Positions 11,076 through 22,706 of a DNA stretch of 64,000 nucleotides are shown here, piece after piece (positions within the stretch are counted from its first letter, which is position 1; each line of letters begins with the position of its first letter). Below the pieces are notes generated by a model that was not told the DNA's origin, ran no database searches, and saw only the letters and a program-made list of their open reading frames with translations. The position numbers and the translations under genes were made by a program. Source of the DNA: Hypholoma sublateritium FD-334 SS-4. Lineage: Eukaryota > Basidiomycota > Agaricomycetes > Agaricales > Strophariaceae. The DNA is taken from NCBI GenBank assembly GCA_000827495.1, contig KN817567.1:210135-274134 (forward strand). Direction: 5' to 3'.

Positions 11076-13028
11076 ATGGCCTACATGACCTCACTCCCCT
11101 TCGATCTCATCTTGACCATCTTATGTATCCTCCACTCCCTTGAAGGCACTATTGCTAATTCCGTTCCTTACCTCAATCCCGTGAGCATTCCATAGCCTGC
11201 TATGTAATTAATGATTAACCACACGTCCATGTCTTCAGGGATTCGAGTTCAACTTTAACAAGGCCGACCAACAGCTACCTATTCCGTTAACGAACCAGTG
11301 CGATGAGATACATATATCATGGAGCAGGACTGTGAACGAAAATGGGTGCGTCTACTTGTGGTCCGTTGGCGGAGGGCCGCTCTGATTATCGAGTTACCAG
11401 TCCGTCGCCCGTCGCGCCGTACTTCATGCAGGTGTATAACTCGGCGTCGTCTGTGCCGTACGTGGTCGATGCAGGATTTGGGCCGTCATTTGTGCGTTAT
11501 AATTCTATCGCGCCCAGCCACTGAACGAACTTCGGCCGTAATCATTCAGGATTGGACAGTACCCTTCTCACCGAATACCCAATATCAAACCTGCATGGTG
11601 CGCTATTATTATTGGGCGACTGCGCCTTTTACTGATATTTCTACACACAAGTTCGACGCTAACGGCGTGTCTGGCGGTTGCCAGGCGATATACACAATGC
11701 TCCCCAACGGCACGACTACCAATTCCACCCCGTCATGTCATTTACCCGTATCGCCTGCTGCCTTGTTAGTATCAGCAGTGGTTCCCAGCGGTCCCATGGC
11801 GCAATACAGCCAAATTAATCAGGTCGGTGCCACATTTTTACCATTTGCATTTCCTCAGGAACTAAAGCAGCTGTAGTGCGAGACACTTTCAGTGACTCCC
11901 AAATCTGGAAGCCCTCCCTTTACACTGACGGTGTGTGCCATCATACGTCGTATTTATAGATCCTGTCTCATCTATGGACTGAAGGTTTCTCCGGAATCAC
12001 ATCCCCCGTATAATATTACCTCAAATAACATGAATACTATACCCTGGACGGTGTCTGTGGTACGTTCACAGGAACCGGGCAACGAGAGCTCTACTAATCG
12101 TCCCGCAGCCTGTTGGGTTCAAGTTTTTCATCATGCTCTCCAGCGCTGATGGGCAGCTGTGGGCGAATGGTCCGATGTCTGTGGGTGGGCTAGGCAGCAG
12201 TAGTTGCTTTGTGCCTGGAATGATGTGAGTTTGTGTGTGTGTCGCATCTTCACAACTAAAACGTGCATATGTTTATGAAGAAGAAAAAGTCTTCTCGAAA
12301 AGGCTGTAGTGGGAGCCAGTGTGGGTGGGCTTGCCGTGGGCTTTGGCGCTGGACTGCTCGCCTTCTTTGTATTCTTCAGAGCCAAGAATAGAAGGCGCGC
12401 ACCATCCCAGCAGTTCTTTGGGGCAGATAGGAATAGGGACTACTCTGCCGCCGACAGTCCGACAAGGCCATTGAAAGCCCCCCCTTCAACGTCAACACTT
12501 GGACGCTCAACGTCATTTGGTGCACTATCCTCTGTCCCCTCTGACTCAACACATACTACCAATTCCATCCCCTTGACACCAACGACTGCCGCACGACACT
12601 CGGTAGTTTCTCGACCGCCACTGCCGCAAATTCCCGTAATGTCTAACCAACGAAATTCTCAGAGACAACGGTCAGCTTCGAGAGAGCCCTATACCGCGGT
12701 CCCTACAGACACAAGTCCAATGCGAACTGAATACCCTGCCGACATTAAACAAGCGCTGCCTCCAAGTGACACTTCCATTTTCTCCAGAGACGATACCGCG
12801 TCGTTAGCTTCCTCGTCAAACACCCATATACGCACTACTGGGCGGCCACTTTCCACCATTTCCCGCGCTCCAACATACGTTCCTCGCTCTACCCATCTAC
12901 GAGGACCGGCGCATACTATCGAGGAGGCTGAACCCTCACCAGAATTACCACCCGAATATGGTCGCCATACAGACGACCCTCATTTAAAATATGCCCCCTC
13001 TGTCCTTTCCTCTGGCAACCGGTTCTAA
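11076..13028 (+). CDS. Single-pass (SKG6/Mid2-like) membrane protein
   Basis: Nine exons join in frame: 11076-11180, 11239-11345, 11401-11491, 11550-11597, 11652-11822, 11877-11930, 11985-12059, 12109-12224 and about 12281-13028. The last acceptor is uncertain among AAG sites at 12280, 12283 and 12289. The product is about 500 residues. An N-terminal hydrophobic segment (signal peptide or anchor) precedes an ectodomain with VAPYFMQVY, DWTVPFSPNTQYQTCM, DANGVSGGCQAIY, HPPYNITSNNM and WTVSV. A transmembrane helix, VVGASVGGLAVGFGAGLLAF, follows, then a basic FRAKNRRR stop-transfer and a long Ser/Thr/Pro-rich cytoplasmic tail. This arrangement is typical of an abundant Agaricomycete family of unknown function that resembles yeast wall-stress sensors in layout. 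Most introns are 49-58 nt. A surface role is inferred. Confidence 0.86.
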
Positions 13029-14588
13029 TTCCGTGGCAAGTTTCGGATCTAATTTCTTTCTTTTCCCCTCACCAACCATGTACACAACAGCACCGTTACG
13101 ACCTTCGCTGCCACACCTCCTAGCATACTTAGAAGTTAGTACTACACCCGCTCTGATCTCTTTCAGATTCTTTCGCGGCTTATAATTATTATGATGGCAG
13201 GCCCACTGGTACATGGATTATACATGTACTTACGTTGAATAGTGCCATATAGCTTTCCGATTTGACGACAATGGTATTGTCTTAATTCCTAATTGCATGA
13301 CACCGCCACTTCGCATGATGAATATGCTTTTTGCTCAGTGCTTTGGCGTATGACAGGCGTATGAGGTCCTGTGATATTGCTGTGATATGCGGAAAATAAA
13401 CCGCGGCCGTCGGCTACTAGGCTTGCGACGGAAAAATCCTTTTTTTCGACTTCATTTCTGCTGGCACATTAAACATATTTCCCCAAGCTTGCCCCAAGCT
13501 GGTCTCGTTCTTGCCTTTAGACCGTCGTCTGCTGCTCATCTGTAGAACTTTGACGTCCTAGTATTCGATACCCCGTTCAAACGGTAAAGAACCGTACAAA
13601 CAACCAAGCGCGACTATCTACGAAAGATCCAAACTCCGCACTCCGCCCGGCCCACGCACGCACACTGTGCGCCTTCGGTCGAATATTTGCGTCATCATCG
13701 ACATTCTCCGTCTAACGTCACCCGACGCGTCGAACGCGGCCCGGCTAGGTGACTTGAATTCTCACGGAATAACGTGACCTTTCTCGGAAAAATTCAACCA
13801 GTTTTCTTTCGTCCAAGCTTGACTTCCTCCAACCTACCACAGCCTGCTCGAGCATTGCCCTATGACTTTGAGAACCATGAAAAAAAGTCAGCTCACCTGC
13901 CAGGGACACGAACAATACTTCTATCTGTCTTGTTCTGGTCCCGGCCCGGGGCTTGCCCTTGCCCTCATCCTCCCTGCTCTCATTCACCTTTGAATCTATC
14001 TAGCGACGACATGGCTTATTGGGCACTGCTGTGGACACCATGCACTACAATGAATATTTTGAGAAACTAGGCACACGCATTCTCTCAGTCAAACCCTGGA
14101 TTATTAGAACTCTATTGGACTCTTCCTGTCTGCGCTCGACGATCGACGGACATACGTCGGTCGAAGACAGGATAAACGCTGGGAGAAGCATTCGCGGTAA
14201 AGCGTGCTAATGCTGGAGTTCAGTGTCTGGGTGCTACCTGTTCTTTAATCCGTCAAGATCAATAGGGGTGCAGATCTAAGTTGCGTGAAATGTTTGTTCG
14301 TATGCTCGTGATTCCGGATACTCCCCATAATCTAATGATCCACTCCTCCGTCAACGTTTCAACCCCAATGTAAACTGAGTAACTTGTCTTCGGGTGATTT
14401 CCGGGCTCGGTTCTTGCACCATATGCACATGTTTGACAGCGACAGGAAGTCATCGCTGCCTGCGGCCCACATGATTGACACCATGACCTCTGCATCTTCA
14501 GACTTGAGTTGGCTTGGGCCTGTCTTATAAGGCGAGACACAGGTCACGGAAATTCAATATTCAGTATCAGTCTCTTTCGCACTTCAAA
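13029..14588. other. Intergenic, no gene recognised
   Basis: Short frames at 13.7-14.2 kb and on the minus strand at 14.26-14.55 kb have no recognisable motif and no matching splice structure. The right end contains the promoter of the CE16 gene. Confidence 0.45.
14526..14531 (+). promoter_or_regulatory. Probable TATA box of the CE16 esterase gene
   Basis: TATAAG lies about 60 bp upstream of the start codon at 14589, a normal spacing for a fungal gene with a short 5' UTR. Confidence 0.45.
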
Positions 14589-16263
14589 ATGATGCGCATA
14601 TCGTCGATTTCCGTGGCCTCTGCTCTGCTGGGACTGTTACCCGCGGTTTCAGCACAGGCCTCGCTTTACGGTCAATGTATGTATTTTATCCCTCACTAAT
14701 TTCCTTTGGCTCTAATGATGATGCAGGCGGTGGTATTAACTGGACCGGGGCCACGACGTGTGTCTCGGGGTCAGTAAATTATGGTTATACTAGTCGTGCC
14801 TATTGCTAATATTGTTTTCTTAGATCTGTTTGCACTTTTTCGAATCCGTGTATGATATCTTGAATTCCTATGACTATGGAATACATTGCTGACGCTTATT
14901 GATAGACTACAGTCAATGCTTGCCAGGAACAGCCAGTACTAGTTCCTCCACCACCACACCGGTGTCAACGACCACCACGTCGGCCACCACAAAAACGACC
15001 GCGACAACGACTAGCACTGCAACCGGTTCCACGCCTACTTCTGGTGGTCCTAATTATTGGTTCAACTTGTGAGAGCGTTGATAACTTGACCTCTTCGTCG
15101 CTGATGTGTCCTCCTGGATCTCAGCGGGGACTCGTACTCCCAAACGGGTTTCGACATCAGCGGCCCTTTACCCAACAATGCCAACCCTATCGGCAACCCA
15201 CCCTTCCCCGGGTACAGTGCCACCGGCGGCGCGAACTGGGTCGGCTACCTCACGGCCACGAATAACAACTCCCTGCTGTACACCTACAACTACGCTTACG
15301 GCGGTGCGACCATCAATGCGAGCCTTGTCGCTCCGTATGAGCCGACTGTGCTTTCTGTTGTCGACCAGGTCAATCAATTCATGACCACGGTTGCAAGCAA
15401 GCCACCGTCTACGCCCTGGACAAGCGCCAACTCGCTCTTCTCGATCTGGATCGGCGTCAACGACATCGGAAACAGCTACTATGAATCGGGAGACCGCGGA
15501 GCGTGAGCTGTCAGTTCTCTTTTTTAATACGCTTGGACTAACGGTATCTACTCTCAATAGATTCTCCGACACGCTCCTCGCCAACGAGTTTACCCTAGTG
15601 CAGCAACTGGTCCGTCCTGATATCCCGCGCCTCAGCTTAATATTCATCATGTACGTAGTACAATGCTGGTGCAAGGAACTTCCTCTGGGGAAACGTTCCG
15701 CCCATCGATCGCTCGCCATTGGTGCGCCAAGATATTGTCTTACCAAACCGGTAACAGGTATTCATATCCCTTTTACCACAGATGATTGCGCAAGGGGCGT
15801 CGGCTCAGGCCGCTGAGGCATCCGTCATCGCTGATTTCAATAGCCGTCTCGCTACCAAAATCGCGCAATTTCAAGCCAACAACACCGGAGTGCGTGTGGC
15901 CTTCTTTGCATATGTATAATATATGCTTACTGCTGCTCTTTTCCAGGTCAAGACTTTCTTATGGGACGCCAACGCTCAGTTTACCACTATCCTGAACTCG
16001 CCCACCACTTATGGCTTCCAGGACGCCACATCGTACGGATCGACTGCCAATATGTTCTGGGGGTAAGCTCTGTCATTTGTTTACGTTGGAAGTATCTGAC
16101 TAACGTTAACATTCTATGCTATTCCAGTAATAACTACCATCCGAGCAGTGAGTGGAATAGTGTTGTTCTGTATTCTAACGTCTAACATCTGCGCGCAGCA
16201 TACGCGAACGTATTCTTCGGACAAGAAGTCGGCCAAGTGGTCCTCGGTAACACCATCTGGTAA
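14589..16263 (+). CDS. Secreted acetylesterase, CBM1 plus CE16 (SGNH/GDSL) domain
   Basis: Eleven exons join in frame: 14589-14676, 14727-14769, 14824-14849, 14906-15068, 15125-15502, 15561-15609, 15659-15721, 15782-15889, 15947-16062, 16128-16147 and 16199-16263. They give 372 residues. Residues 1-22 are a signal peptide. Residues about 25-58 form a CBM1 cellulose-binding module (four Cys, ending YYSQCLPG). A Thr/Ser-rich linker to about 100 is probably O-glycosylated. The catalytic domain has block I FGDSYSQTGF (nucleophile Ser110), WIGVNDIGNSYY (Asn219), NVPPIDRSPL and the terminal NNYHPS (His349). CE16 enzymes remove acetyl groups from xylo- and other oligosaccharides outside the cell. 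The CBM1 should hold the enzyme on cellulose. The donor at 15722 was chosen over one at 15751 because it alone keeps frame and gives SPLMIAQG. Its neighbour at 16940 also carries a CBM1. Confidence 0.95.
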
Positions 16264-16939
16264 AATAGCCTCGTAATTGTTTTTAGTCCCTTTTGAACCT
16301 CAATACACACAAACCTGCCTGACGCGTTGAAGTGATGAATAATCTTGCGGTATGAAGAAAGTAGAACGAACAAGGGACCAAGTATTTGGTACTTAGGTGC
16401 GGCATACTGGTTTTGCGAGGCCTACTCCAAGCCTACTCAATGCTCATCAATGCATCAAGATTGAACGGTACACCAACTTTCTTTACTTATACTGAACTGA
16501 AAAATAATTCAGACAGGGACTTGTTGAGCTCGCAGTGTCGCGGAAGTGACTAAAAAACGGTTTGGTGGCTAACCAGTAAACTTCACGACGATGAACAGCG
16601 TCATCCATAGCATCATGACCTCCGGACAGGAGAAGCATTTCAACCCACCGACGCAGACCGTCTCGGAAGTCGCAGCGGTCGGGTCCAACACAGGCTCAGA
16701 CCACTCATCCAACCGAGTCAGCCTGCCTTCATTGGGAGCCTATATAAGCGCTCCCTTTCGTCCCATATTCTTCATCAATCCACCGTCCACACCAAGTACC
16801 AGCTGCGCTGTGTCCTGGTAGTACCACTCATAACCCGCACTTCATATCCAACTCGCCAGACCGCTCCAATCTCCCGCTTTTGTCGTCTACGCCCTTCACC
16901 CGTTACTAAACTTACACCCGCACTCGTACTCAGCCCAGT
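16264..16939. other. Intergenic and 5' region of the collagen-like CBM1 gene
   Basis: No gene is seen. The right half is the likely promoter and about 190-nt leader of the gene at 16940; it contains a TATA element at 16741. Confidence 0.5.
16741..16748 (+). promoter_or_regulatory. Probable TATA box of the collagen-like CBM1 gene
   Basis: TATATAAG occurs about 190 bp before the start codon at 16940. This implies a leader of about 160 nt that may itself contain an intron. Confidence 0.4.
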
Positions 16940-17572
16940 ATGAAATTGACCACCAACCTCGTCTACCTCTCCCTCGGTGCGCTCTGTGCACTCATGCCCG
17001 TCGCGCAGGTCGCAGCGGGTGACGATAACACCGGCTCCCCTTCCGGGCCACCCGGCCGCCCCGGGCAACCCGGACAACCTGGACAACCTGGACAATCTGG
17101 ATGGCCCGGACAACCTGGACAGCCCGGACAACCTGGACAACCCGGACAACCTGGACAACCTAGCGGCGGCAAGCCCGACGGTGGCAAGCCCGACGGTGGC
17201 AAGCCCGGCGGCGGTAGCGGTAGCTGGGGAGGTCCGCACGGCGGCAATGATGACGGCCATGGTGGCGATCACGACGGCGGACGCCCGCCGCGGACGAGCT
17301 GCACCACCTCATGGGGACCGCAGCCCACTGGCACCCAAGTCCTCTGGGGACAATGTGCGTCGTGCTTCGCTGCTCTCCCCTCCTCCTCTCCAGTCGATTG
17401 ACATTGCATTTCGCGCAGGCGGCGGGTTCTACTACACAGGAACGACGAAGTGCCCGGATGGCGCATACTGCCATAAATTCTCGGACTGTACGTCTGATCC
17501 GTCTACATATTCGCGCGCCGCTCATTCCTATTATACACAGGGTACTCTCAGTGCAACCGCAACGGCCAATAG
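16940..17572 (+). CDS. Secreted collagen-like protein with C-terminal CBM1
   Basis: Three exons (16940-17354, 17419-17487, 17541-17572) encode 171 residues. Residues 1-26 are a signal peptide. Residues 36-74 form 13 uninterrupted Gly-X-Y triplets, nearly all GQP (with GPP, GRP, GQS and GWP), the collagen pattern. A Gly/Lys/Asp segment (GGKPD repeats) and a Gly/His/Asp-rich segment follow. The C-terminal 35 residues form a complete CBM1: LWGQCGGFYYTGTTKC, four Cys and a terminal WYSQC. Splice sites GTGCGT/GCGCAG and GTACGT/ACACAG are needed to restore the CBM1, which validates the model. The triplet region is encoded by near-identical 9-nt units, so its length may vary between strains. The likely role is an extracellular cellulose-anchored rod or matrix protein. 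This is inferred; I know of no characterised homologue. Confidence 0.9.
17050..17162 (+). repeat. 9-nt coding minisatellite (Gly-Gln-Pro triplets)
   Basis: Repeated GGACAACCT-type units, with synonymous variants such as GGACAGCCC and GGACAACCC, encode the collagen-like tract. Such units are prone to expansion and contraction by slippage. Confidence 0.8.
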
Positions 17573-18043
17573 ATTGTTTGAACGCGCAAAATCCGACTTG
17601 TTGAGCGATCGGTGATTCGGTAGTATGCAGGGGCGGAGTGCCCGGATTGATCACATAAAATTGTATAAAACCCATCCTTGAGCATAAATATACCTTTGTC
17701 TCGGTTGAATACTTGGTCTGATCTCGAGGTACATGTCACTTCCCCCTGCCATAGCCGGCCATTCGGACGTCAGTACATTGCTCCGACACAGTACACTTGG
17801 CGGGCGCTTGAAAGTGATCTCTTCTGCGTAACCGCGCATGGAAGGTCAGGCTTGCCAACCCCGGATTGCACCTCCCATTTCACCGATTGTGCGTCCCAGT
17901 CTATATACCGCGCACATATTATGACGAGCTAGTGAGGGGTGGTATTCCATCGGAATGCGGGTGTGTGAATAAAATATAAGTATTATAAGTATGCGCGGAC
18001 AGACCGTCAGGCGCGCAGGAGAAATTCCACTCGCCCCGGCGCT
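17573..18043. other. Convergent 3' intergenic region
   Basis: This 0.47-kb stretch lies between the end of the rightward collagen-like gene and the end of the leftward TIM50 gene. It holds only AT-rich 3' sequence for both. No additional gene is supported. Confidence 0.5.
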
Positions 18044-19770
18044 CTATGCCTTCGTCTCCGCGGGAGCGGGCGCAGACCCACCTACAGAAGGCGCGGCTCC
18101 ATCCGGCGGGGGGCTCGGCTCCTTGCCGCGGAACTGGTCCATCGCCTCCCACAGCGTCCCGGGAACCTGGGCGGCCATCGCCGCCTGGTCCTGCGCGAGC
18201 AGCCGCTCGAGCTCTTCCTTGTTGTCTTGCAGGTACTTCATCTCGTTGCGGTAGTGCTCCTGGGCTTGCATGCGCTTCGTTTCGAGATACGTAGGTGGAG
18301 GTTGGTCTTTCGGGTGCGATGCGGACTAAAGAAGAGTAAGCGGAGAGCAAGAAGCGACAGAGGGAACATACACCAGATAGACCAATCATGGAGCCGAAGG
18401 AAAGCCCGCCGGAAGCCTTTTTGCCCTTCTTCTCCTTCCACTCTGCGATATGCTTCGTCTTCATTTCTGCCTCGACCTTCGCGTATTCCAGGGCAATATC
18501 TTTTCCGGCGTACGCTTTCAGCACGCGACGCACGTCCTGGGGCTTATAGATGGCGATGGCTAGTACAAAAAATCTCAGTCACGCTCGGGAATTCCTAGTT
18601 TGGTACCCACATTCAAGGAAGGGGATTATGCCGACGAGGCCCTTGTCCTTGGGATCGCCCTTCCACTTGGGAAGGATGATCGCGTTGTCGGTGTCAGTGG
18701 AGGTGTGTTCTGGATCGGTGTCCAGTAGGATTACTTTTGAGAGGTCACGGTTCAGGTAGGACAGATCTTTGACAATTTTGCCATCGACCATGCGAGTCGC
18801 CTCGCGGAATAGACGATATGTGATGAAGAACCCATATCTGTCAAGTTTGTCCACGATAGGGTTACCGGTCTACGGAGGGTAAGAAAAGATCACCAGAAGG
18901 ATCAAGCACATACATAAGATGGTTGGGTGCTGAATATGACCACTTCGTAGAATTGGGAGATATAGGCCAGGAAATAGTCAACCCCGGGTCGTTTTGCCGT
19001 TCGCCAGCCGTGGTTACGCTGCAAATATGTTAGTCGGGAACATGGAATTCTTGACACTACACATACATCCCATGTTGAGGTAATCAGGAGATCATCAAGA
19101 GAGAGGAGGAGAGTATACGGCTTTTGATGCGGGGCGGGTGCGGGTGGTGGGAGGAGCTCAGGCCAAGCTGGCTCGCTAAAGTACTGCACACATGTTACTC
19201 GACGTGTACTCCTGGACAATTGCGCGTCTTACAGCAAACAGTGATGAGAAGCGCTCCTTTGTGCGGCCCCACCGCGTCGTAGGGATGTCCTCCGGTTTCT
19301 GCGCGACGTTCAGCAGACACTTTGAGAATCTGGAGCATGCGTACGATTTTCTTGCCCTTCAGCTCGTCCTCCTCCCACTCGCGGCCCATGTAAATCGCCT
19401 GCGCCGTGAACCCGAGCGTCAGCACGGCAAGTGAAACCCGGCTCATGAACCGCCGCTTGCGCTCGTTCGTAGACAGCGACCCCTTCGAAGACTTGGCGCC
19501 TGTCGTCTTCGCCTCGGGTTCGTACTCGGGAGGCGAGAAGTCGAGCGTTGGCACAGTCGACAACGGTGCGGCCTCTGCGGCGTTGACGGTGGGTGTCGGT
19601 GGCTCCACTGGCGCCGCCGGTGTCTCCGCGGGTGTCGCCGCTGGCGCGGTTTTGGGTGCACGCTCGGCAGGTGTCGACTTCACCCGTTTCGAGTGCGGCT
19701 TCTGTGACATGAACCGCACGGGATGGGCCAGTGCCCGCCGTGGGATTGTCCTGGCGAAAAGGGAGAACAT
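18044..19770 (-). CDS. TIM50: Mitochondrial import inner membrane translocase subunit TIM50
   Basis: Seven exons read leftward (19770-19345, 19298-19233, 19183-19067, 19018-18914, 18869-18611, 18559-18372, 18325-18044) and give 480 residues. Tim50 is the receptor of the TIM23 complex that hands presequence proteins from TOM to the inner-membrane channel. The N-terminus is an Arg-rich, acid-free matrix-targeting sequence. A Pro/Ala-rich spacer leads to a single transmembrane helix at about 112-129 ([18 protein letters not shown]). The intermembrane-space FCP1-like domain contains [68 protein letters not shown] and [12 protein letters not shown]. The phosphatase DxDx(T/V) motif is degenerate (SLDDLLI), as is usual for Tim50. 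A charged helical tail of about 90 residues follows, apparently coiled-coil. Introns are very short (44-64 nt). Confidence 0.96.
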
Positions 19771-21898
19771 TACTGGACAAGCGCAAGGGCGTCGACAGTG
19801 GCAGTCGAAGTTTTTGGTTGGCCTTGTTTATTCCACATCCGGAATTTCGGTAAACAACGTCATTTCAGTCACCAGTGAATCAGGTACAGGAAAGTCTGAA
19901 GGTCTCTTCAAACTCAAGCTCACGATGAATTCATTGGAATATGATGATGGGTTATAATTTATTTCCTACAGAATTTAGCACAGGTGGCCTTCACAAATTT
20001 TGGAAAATGCGCTCACATGATTAATAGTAAATAAATACTTAATGCGACTGGATTCTGAACAGTTCAATTCCCCTTGAAAGCAACTCAAAGGCTAGGGGAA
20101 GCGGAAACCAAATGGAAAGAGAACTTACTATCTGAAGTCGCAGAAAATTGAGGTGTGATACCAATGAGAAGCAAACGCCGACTACCCCTACAATTGTACA
20201 ATTTAAAGTCTTGAAATTTGACGATGGTCGCCCGCAAACGCGCATATATAAAATTGTCGAGTGACTCTTACATTTCTGTATGGTTCGAATCCACTGAAAA
20301 CTCCCTACGGTTGAGAAAATTAAAGGCCATAGGCTCACCCTCTTGTGACCGAATCCGGTCCTGAGAATCGGATCCCCTTCCCATCGAAATGAGATGACAT
20401 ATGTCAACGCTTTGAAGCAATATAAGCAAGATAATTACACTCAGAGTAAGTCCGTTCGTTCACTGGCAAGTAGATGCAAGTTATAAAAGCAATTCAAGCG
20501 TCAGAGGAGCATCGTTGGATTAGTTTTTGTGATGTAGTCTATACTGCTTGCTATTTATGTCACAGCGTGGCACTTCGTTAAAATCTGCTGGATTGAAGGA
20601 CAGGCGGTCCGCAAAGAAGAAAAAAGAATCTCGAGACGCTGCTGTGTGCAAGTGGATACCTGAGAATCCGACCTCCACTTCCCCACTAGCGCCAGAGATC
20701 GGCTGACCAATTCCGGTCCGAGGATTATATCTAGTACTTGATGCCTACGGGAGATACATCATTAAGGCGGACCTGGCTGAACCTTGGCTGAACCCTGCCT
20801 GCCAGGGTGGAGCCTGGACACATGATAGCTCCCGGTACGCAGGTACAATTCTAACAAAGACGATCCTTTATCAGAAGCAGGCTTCCAAAGCTTCTCACTG
20901 GCAGTATTCGCCGGTTGGGTCAGGTGTGAGGCGTGTAAAGTGCTTGATACAACTTAAATGATGTTCGATTATTTCTCAAGCAATTCTCAAAGGGGTTTAG
21001 ATATATGTATCAGTTGTGAAAAATAGTGGGCGGTAGCCAGATCTAGTCGGAGTGGCTTTTTGTGTGCTCAGCCTTATAGAAATATCATAGTGGTAGAGTG
21101 CACGTCAGTAATTGAATGTGAGTTACCAAGATATTTCGAGCCGCGCCACAAACATCGGCTCCGAAGTGTTTACGTACGCTTAAAGAATCATTCTGAAAAC
21201 AGGGAAATCACAGACGGAAAGGGAAATAGTAGAAAACTATATATCTGCAACTTCATGTTCATCTTTCAAGTACATGGGACAAACATAGGATCTAGTAGTA
21301 TAAACTATGTCAGATCCTCAGCGGCCACAGATTCCAAATGTCCTTTTATTTCGCTTTTTTTGAATTAATTGTATTCAATTTCCTATTACGCGGTGCCTAT
21401 GTACTTAGAACGAACGGAAAACCCATCCCGCAAGCCGGCTGACATACAATTTTAAGACTTCTTGAAAACATCACGATAATACAAATTACATACAGGATTT
21501 CGGGACGGAAGCCGTACAATTCACTTCGGGCCGGTGTTCGCCCGAATGTAAGTAACTTGAAGGACCTCTGGAATTTCTGATACTTATATACAACGCGCAG
21601 GCGTCTTGAAACACCTCGCTCAGTCGGAGTCATCACCTTCCAGTAATCTGTTCGACCATGCATTTTGGAAGTATAAAGTCCCAGTTTGCTCTTCCACTAA
21701 CGAACAGAGTGGCTCTCCTCGCTATTGATTCTACTTACTACATCGGGAGTTCGGAAGCGAGTTCTATTTTCGTCCCGTACGGCGGGCACAGCTCTGAAGT
21801 CTAATTTTCTAGTGGCCTCTTTCTTGCCTTCTCTTTCTCAGACCCAAGCTGCAACCGCCTCCTTCATCCTGAATTTTGAATACTGCATCCCAACCGAA
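19771..21898. other. Intergenic, nothing recognised
   Basis: This AT-rich stretch upstream of TIM50 and of the PAH pair contains only random short frames. A GTTCGAAT-like string near 20284 is not part of a tRNA. Confidence 0.45.
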
Positions 21899-22293
21899 AT
21901 GAGTTCCCGCACTACAAGATCCGGCATCTCTACCGACCCTCGAGCATATCTGGACGCCGTCAAATCACAATTCCAGGATAGGCCGGAGGTTTATGACCAA
22001 TTTCTGAACATCATGAAGGACTTCAAGAATCACGCGTGAGCAGCCAGAATTTATAATGCCAGCTTCAGCAGCGGCACTCCCTTAAAGTACCTGCTGAACG
22101 GCTTCGTATCTCTAGCATAGATGCGCATATCGTCATCGAAAGAGTCGCGCGTCTGTTTCACGGACAACCATCGCTCCTCAAGGGTTTCACCTCCTTCCTT
22201 CCTGTGGGGTACAACATCGACGTCTCGCCCGAGAATGTTGTCATAATCACCACCCCACTAGGAACCACAACGCAGATCGCCGCGGGGTTGTAG
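21899..22293 (+). CDS. Stand-alone PAH (Sin3-type paired amphipathic helix) protein 1
   Basis: Two exons, 21899-22035 and 22116-22293, with an 80-nt intron (GTGAGC/CTCTAG), give 104 residues. Almost the whole protein is one PAH domain: AYLDAVKSQFQDRPEVYDQF, LNIMKDFKNHAID, VIERVARLFHGQPSLLKGF and FLPVGYNI. These match the consensus of PAH1 in the Sin3 co-repressor, where the four-helix fold binds short amphipathic repressor helices. No HDAC-interacting region or further PAH follows, so this is not a Sin3 gene. The start MSSRTTRS was preferred to upstream in-frame Met because the neighbouring paralogue starts with MSSHISKI. It may act as a decoy or adaptor that competes for Sin3 ligands in the nucleus (inference). 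A decayed Sin3 duplicate is the alternative. Confidence 0.75.
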
Positions 22294-22706
22294 CATACAC
22301 TCGTCCGGCGACAATACCCAGACTCCCGTCCGTTAGCACACCGCAATACTACAATATAATTGTATCTCAACACCTCATCTCCGAGGTACATCCTATTGGA
22401 CCGGCGGCCAGAGTTCAAGATTAGAAAGGGTAAGATGTAAGAAATGGAAATTCGCAATTCAGAGGGTGGCTCTGACTCTGATCAAACTTATGGTACATAC
22501 CCTTTACAAAACTCCGATTAATAATCAGCAATACAGACATTAACTTGACCAAGTACAACACGGCGAGCGCAGCGCGGATGATGCTGATTTCAGGCGCTCT
22601 CGTGCCACAGCTACCATCCTAAAATAGAAGAGCGGGATTCGCCGCCATTGTTTTCCATCCTATATCTTCCTCGTTGGCTAGAAAAATCCGTCGCGCCCCA
22701 CTCAAA
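22294..22706. other. Spacer between the two PAH genes
   Basis: This roughly 0.41-kb stretch has no coding sequence recognised. It presumably holds the 3' end of the first PAH gene and the promoter of the second. Confidence 0.45.

Noticed and set aside
15722..15781. Alternative donor at 15751 in the CE16 gene giving a longer exon 7
   Set aside because: It leaves phase 2 and creates an immediate stop. The donor at 15722 joins SPL to MIAQG in frame, as in the family.
20270..20300. GGTTCGAATCCAC, like a tRNA T-arm
   Set aside because: No matching D-arm, anticodon stem or acceptor stem lies in the 70 bases upstream.
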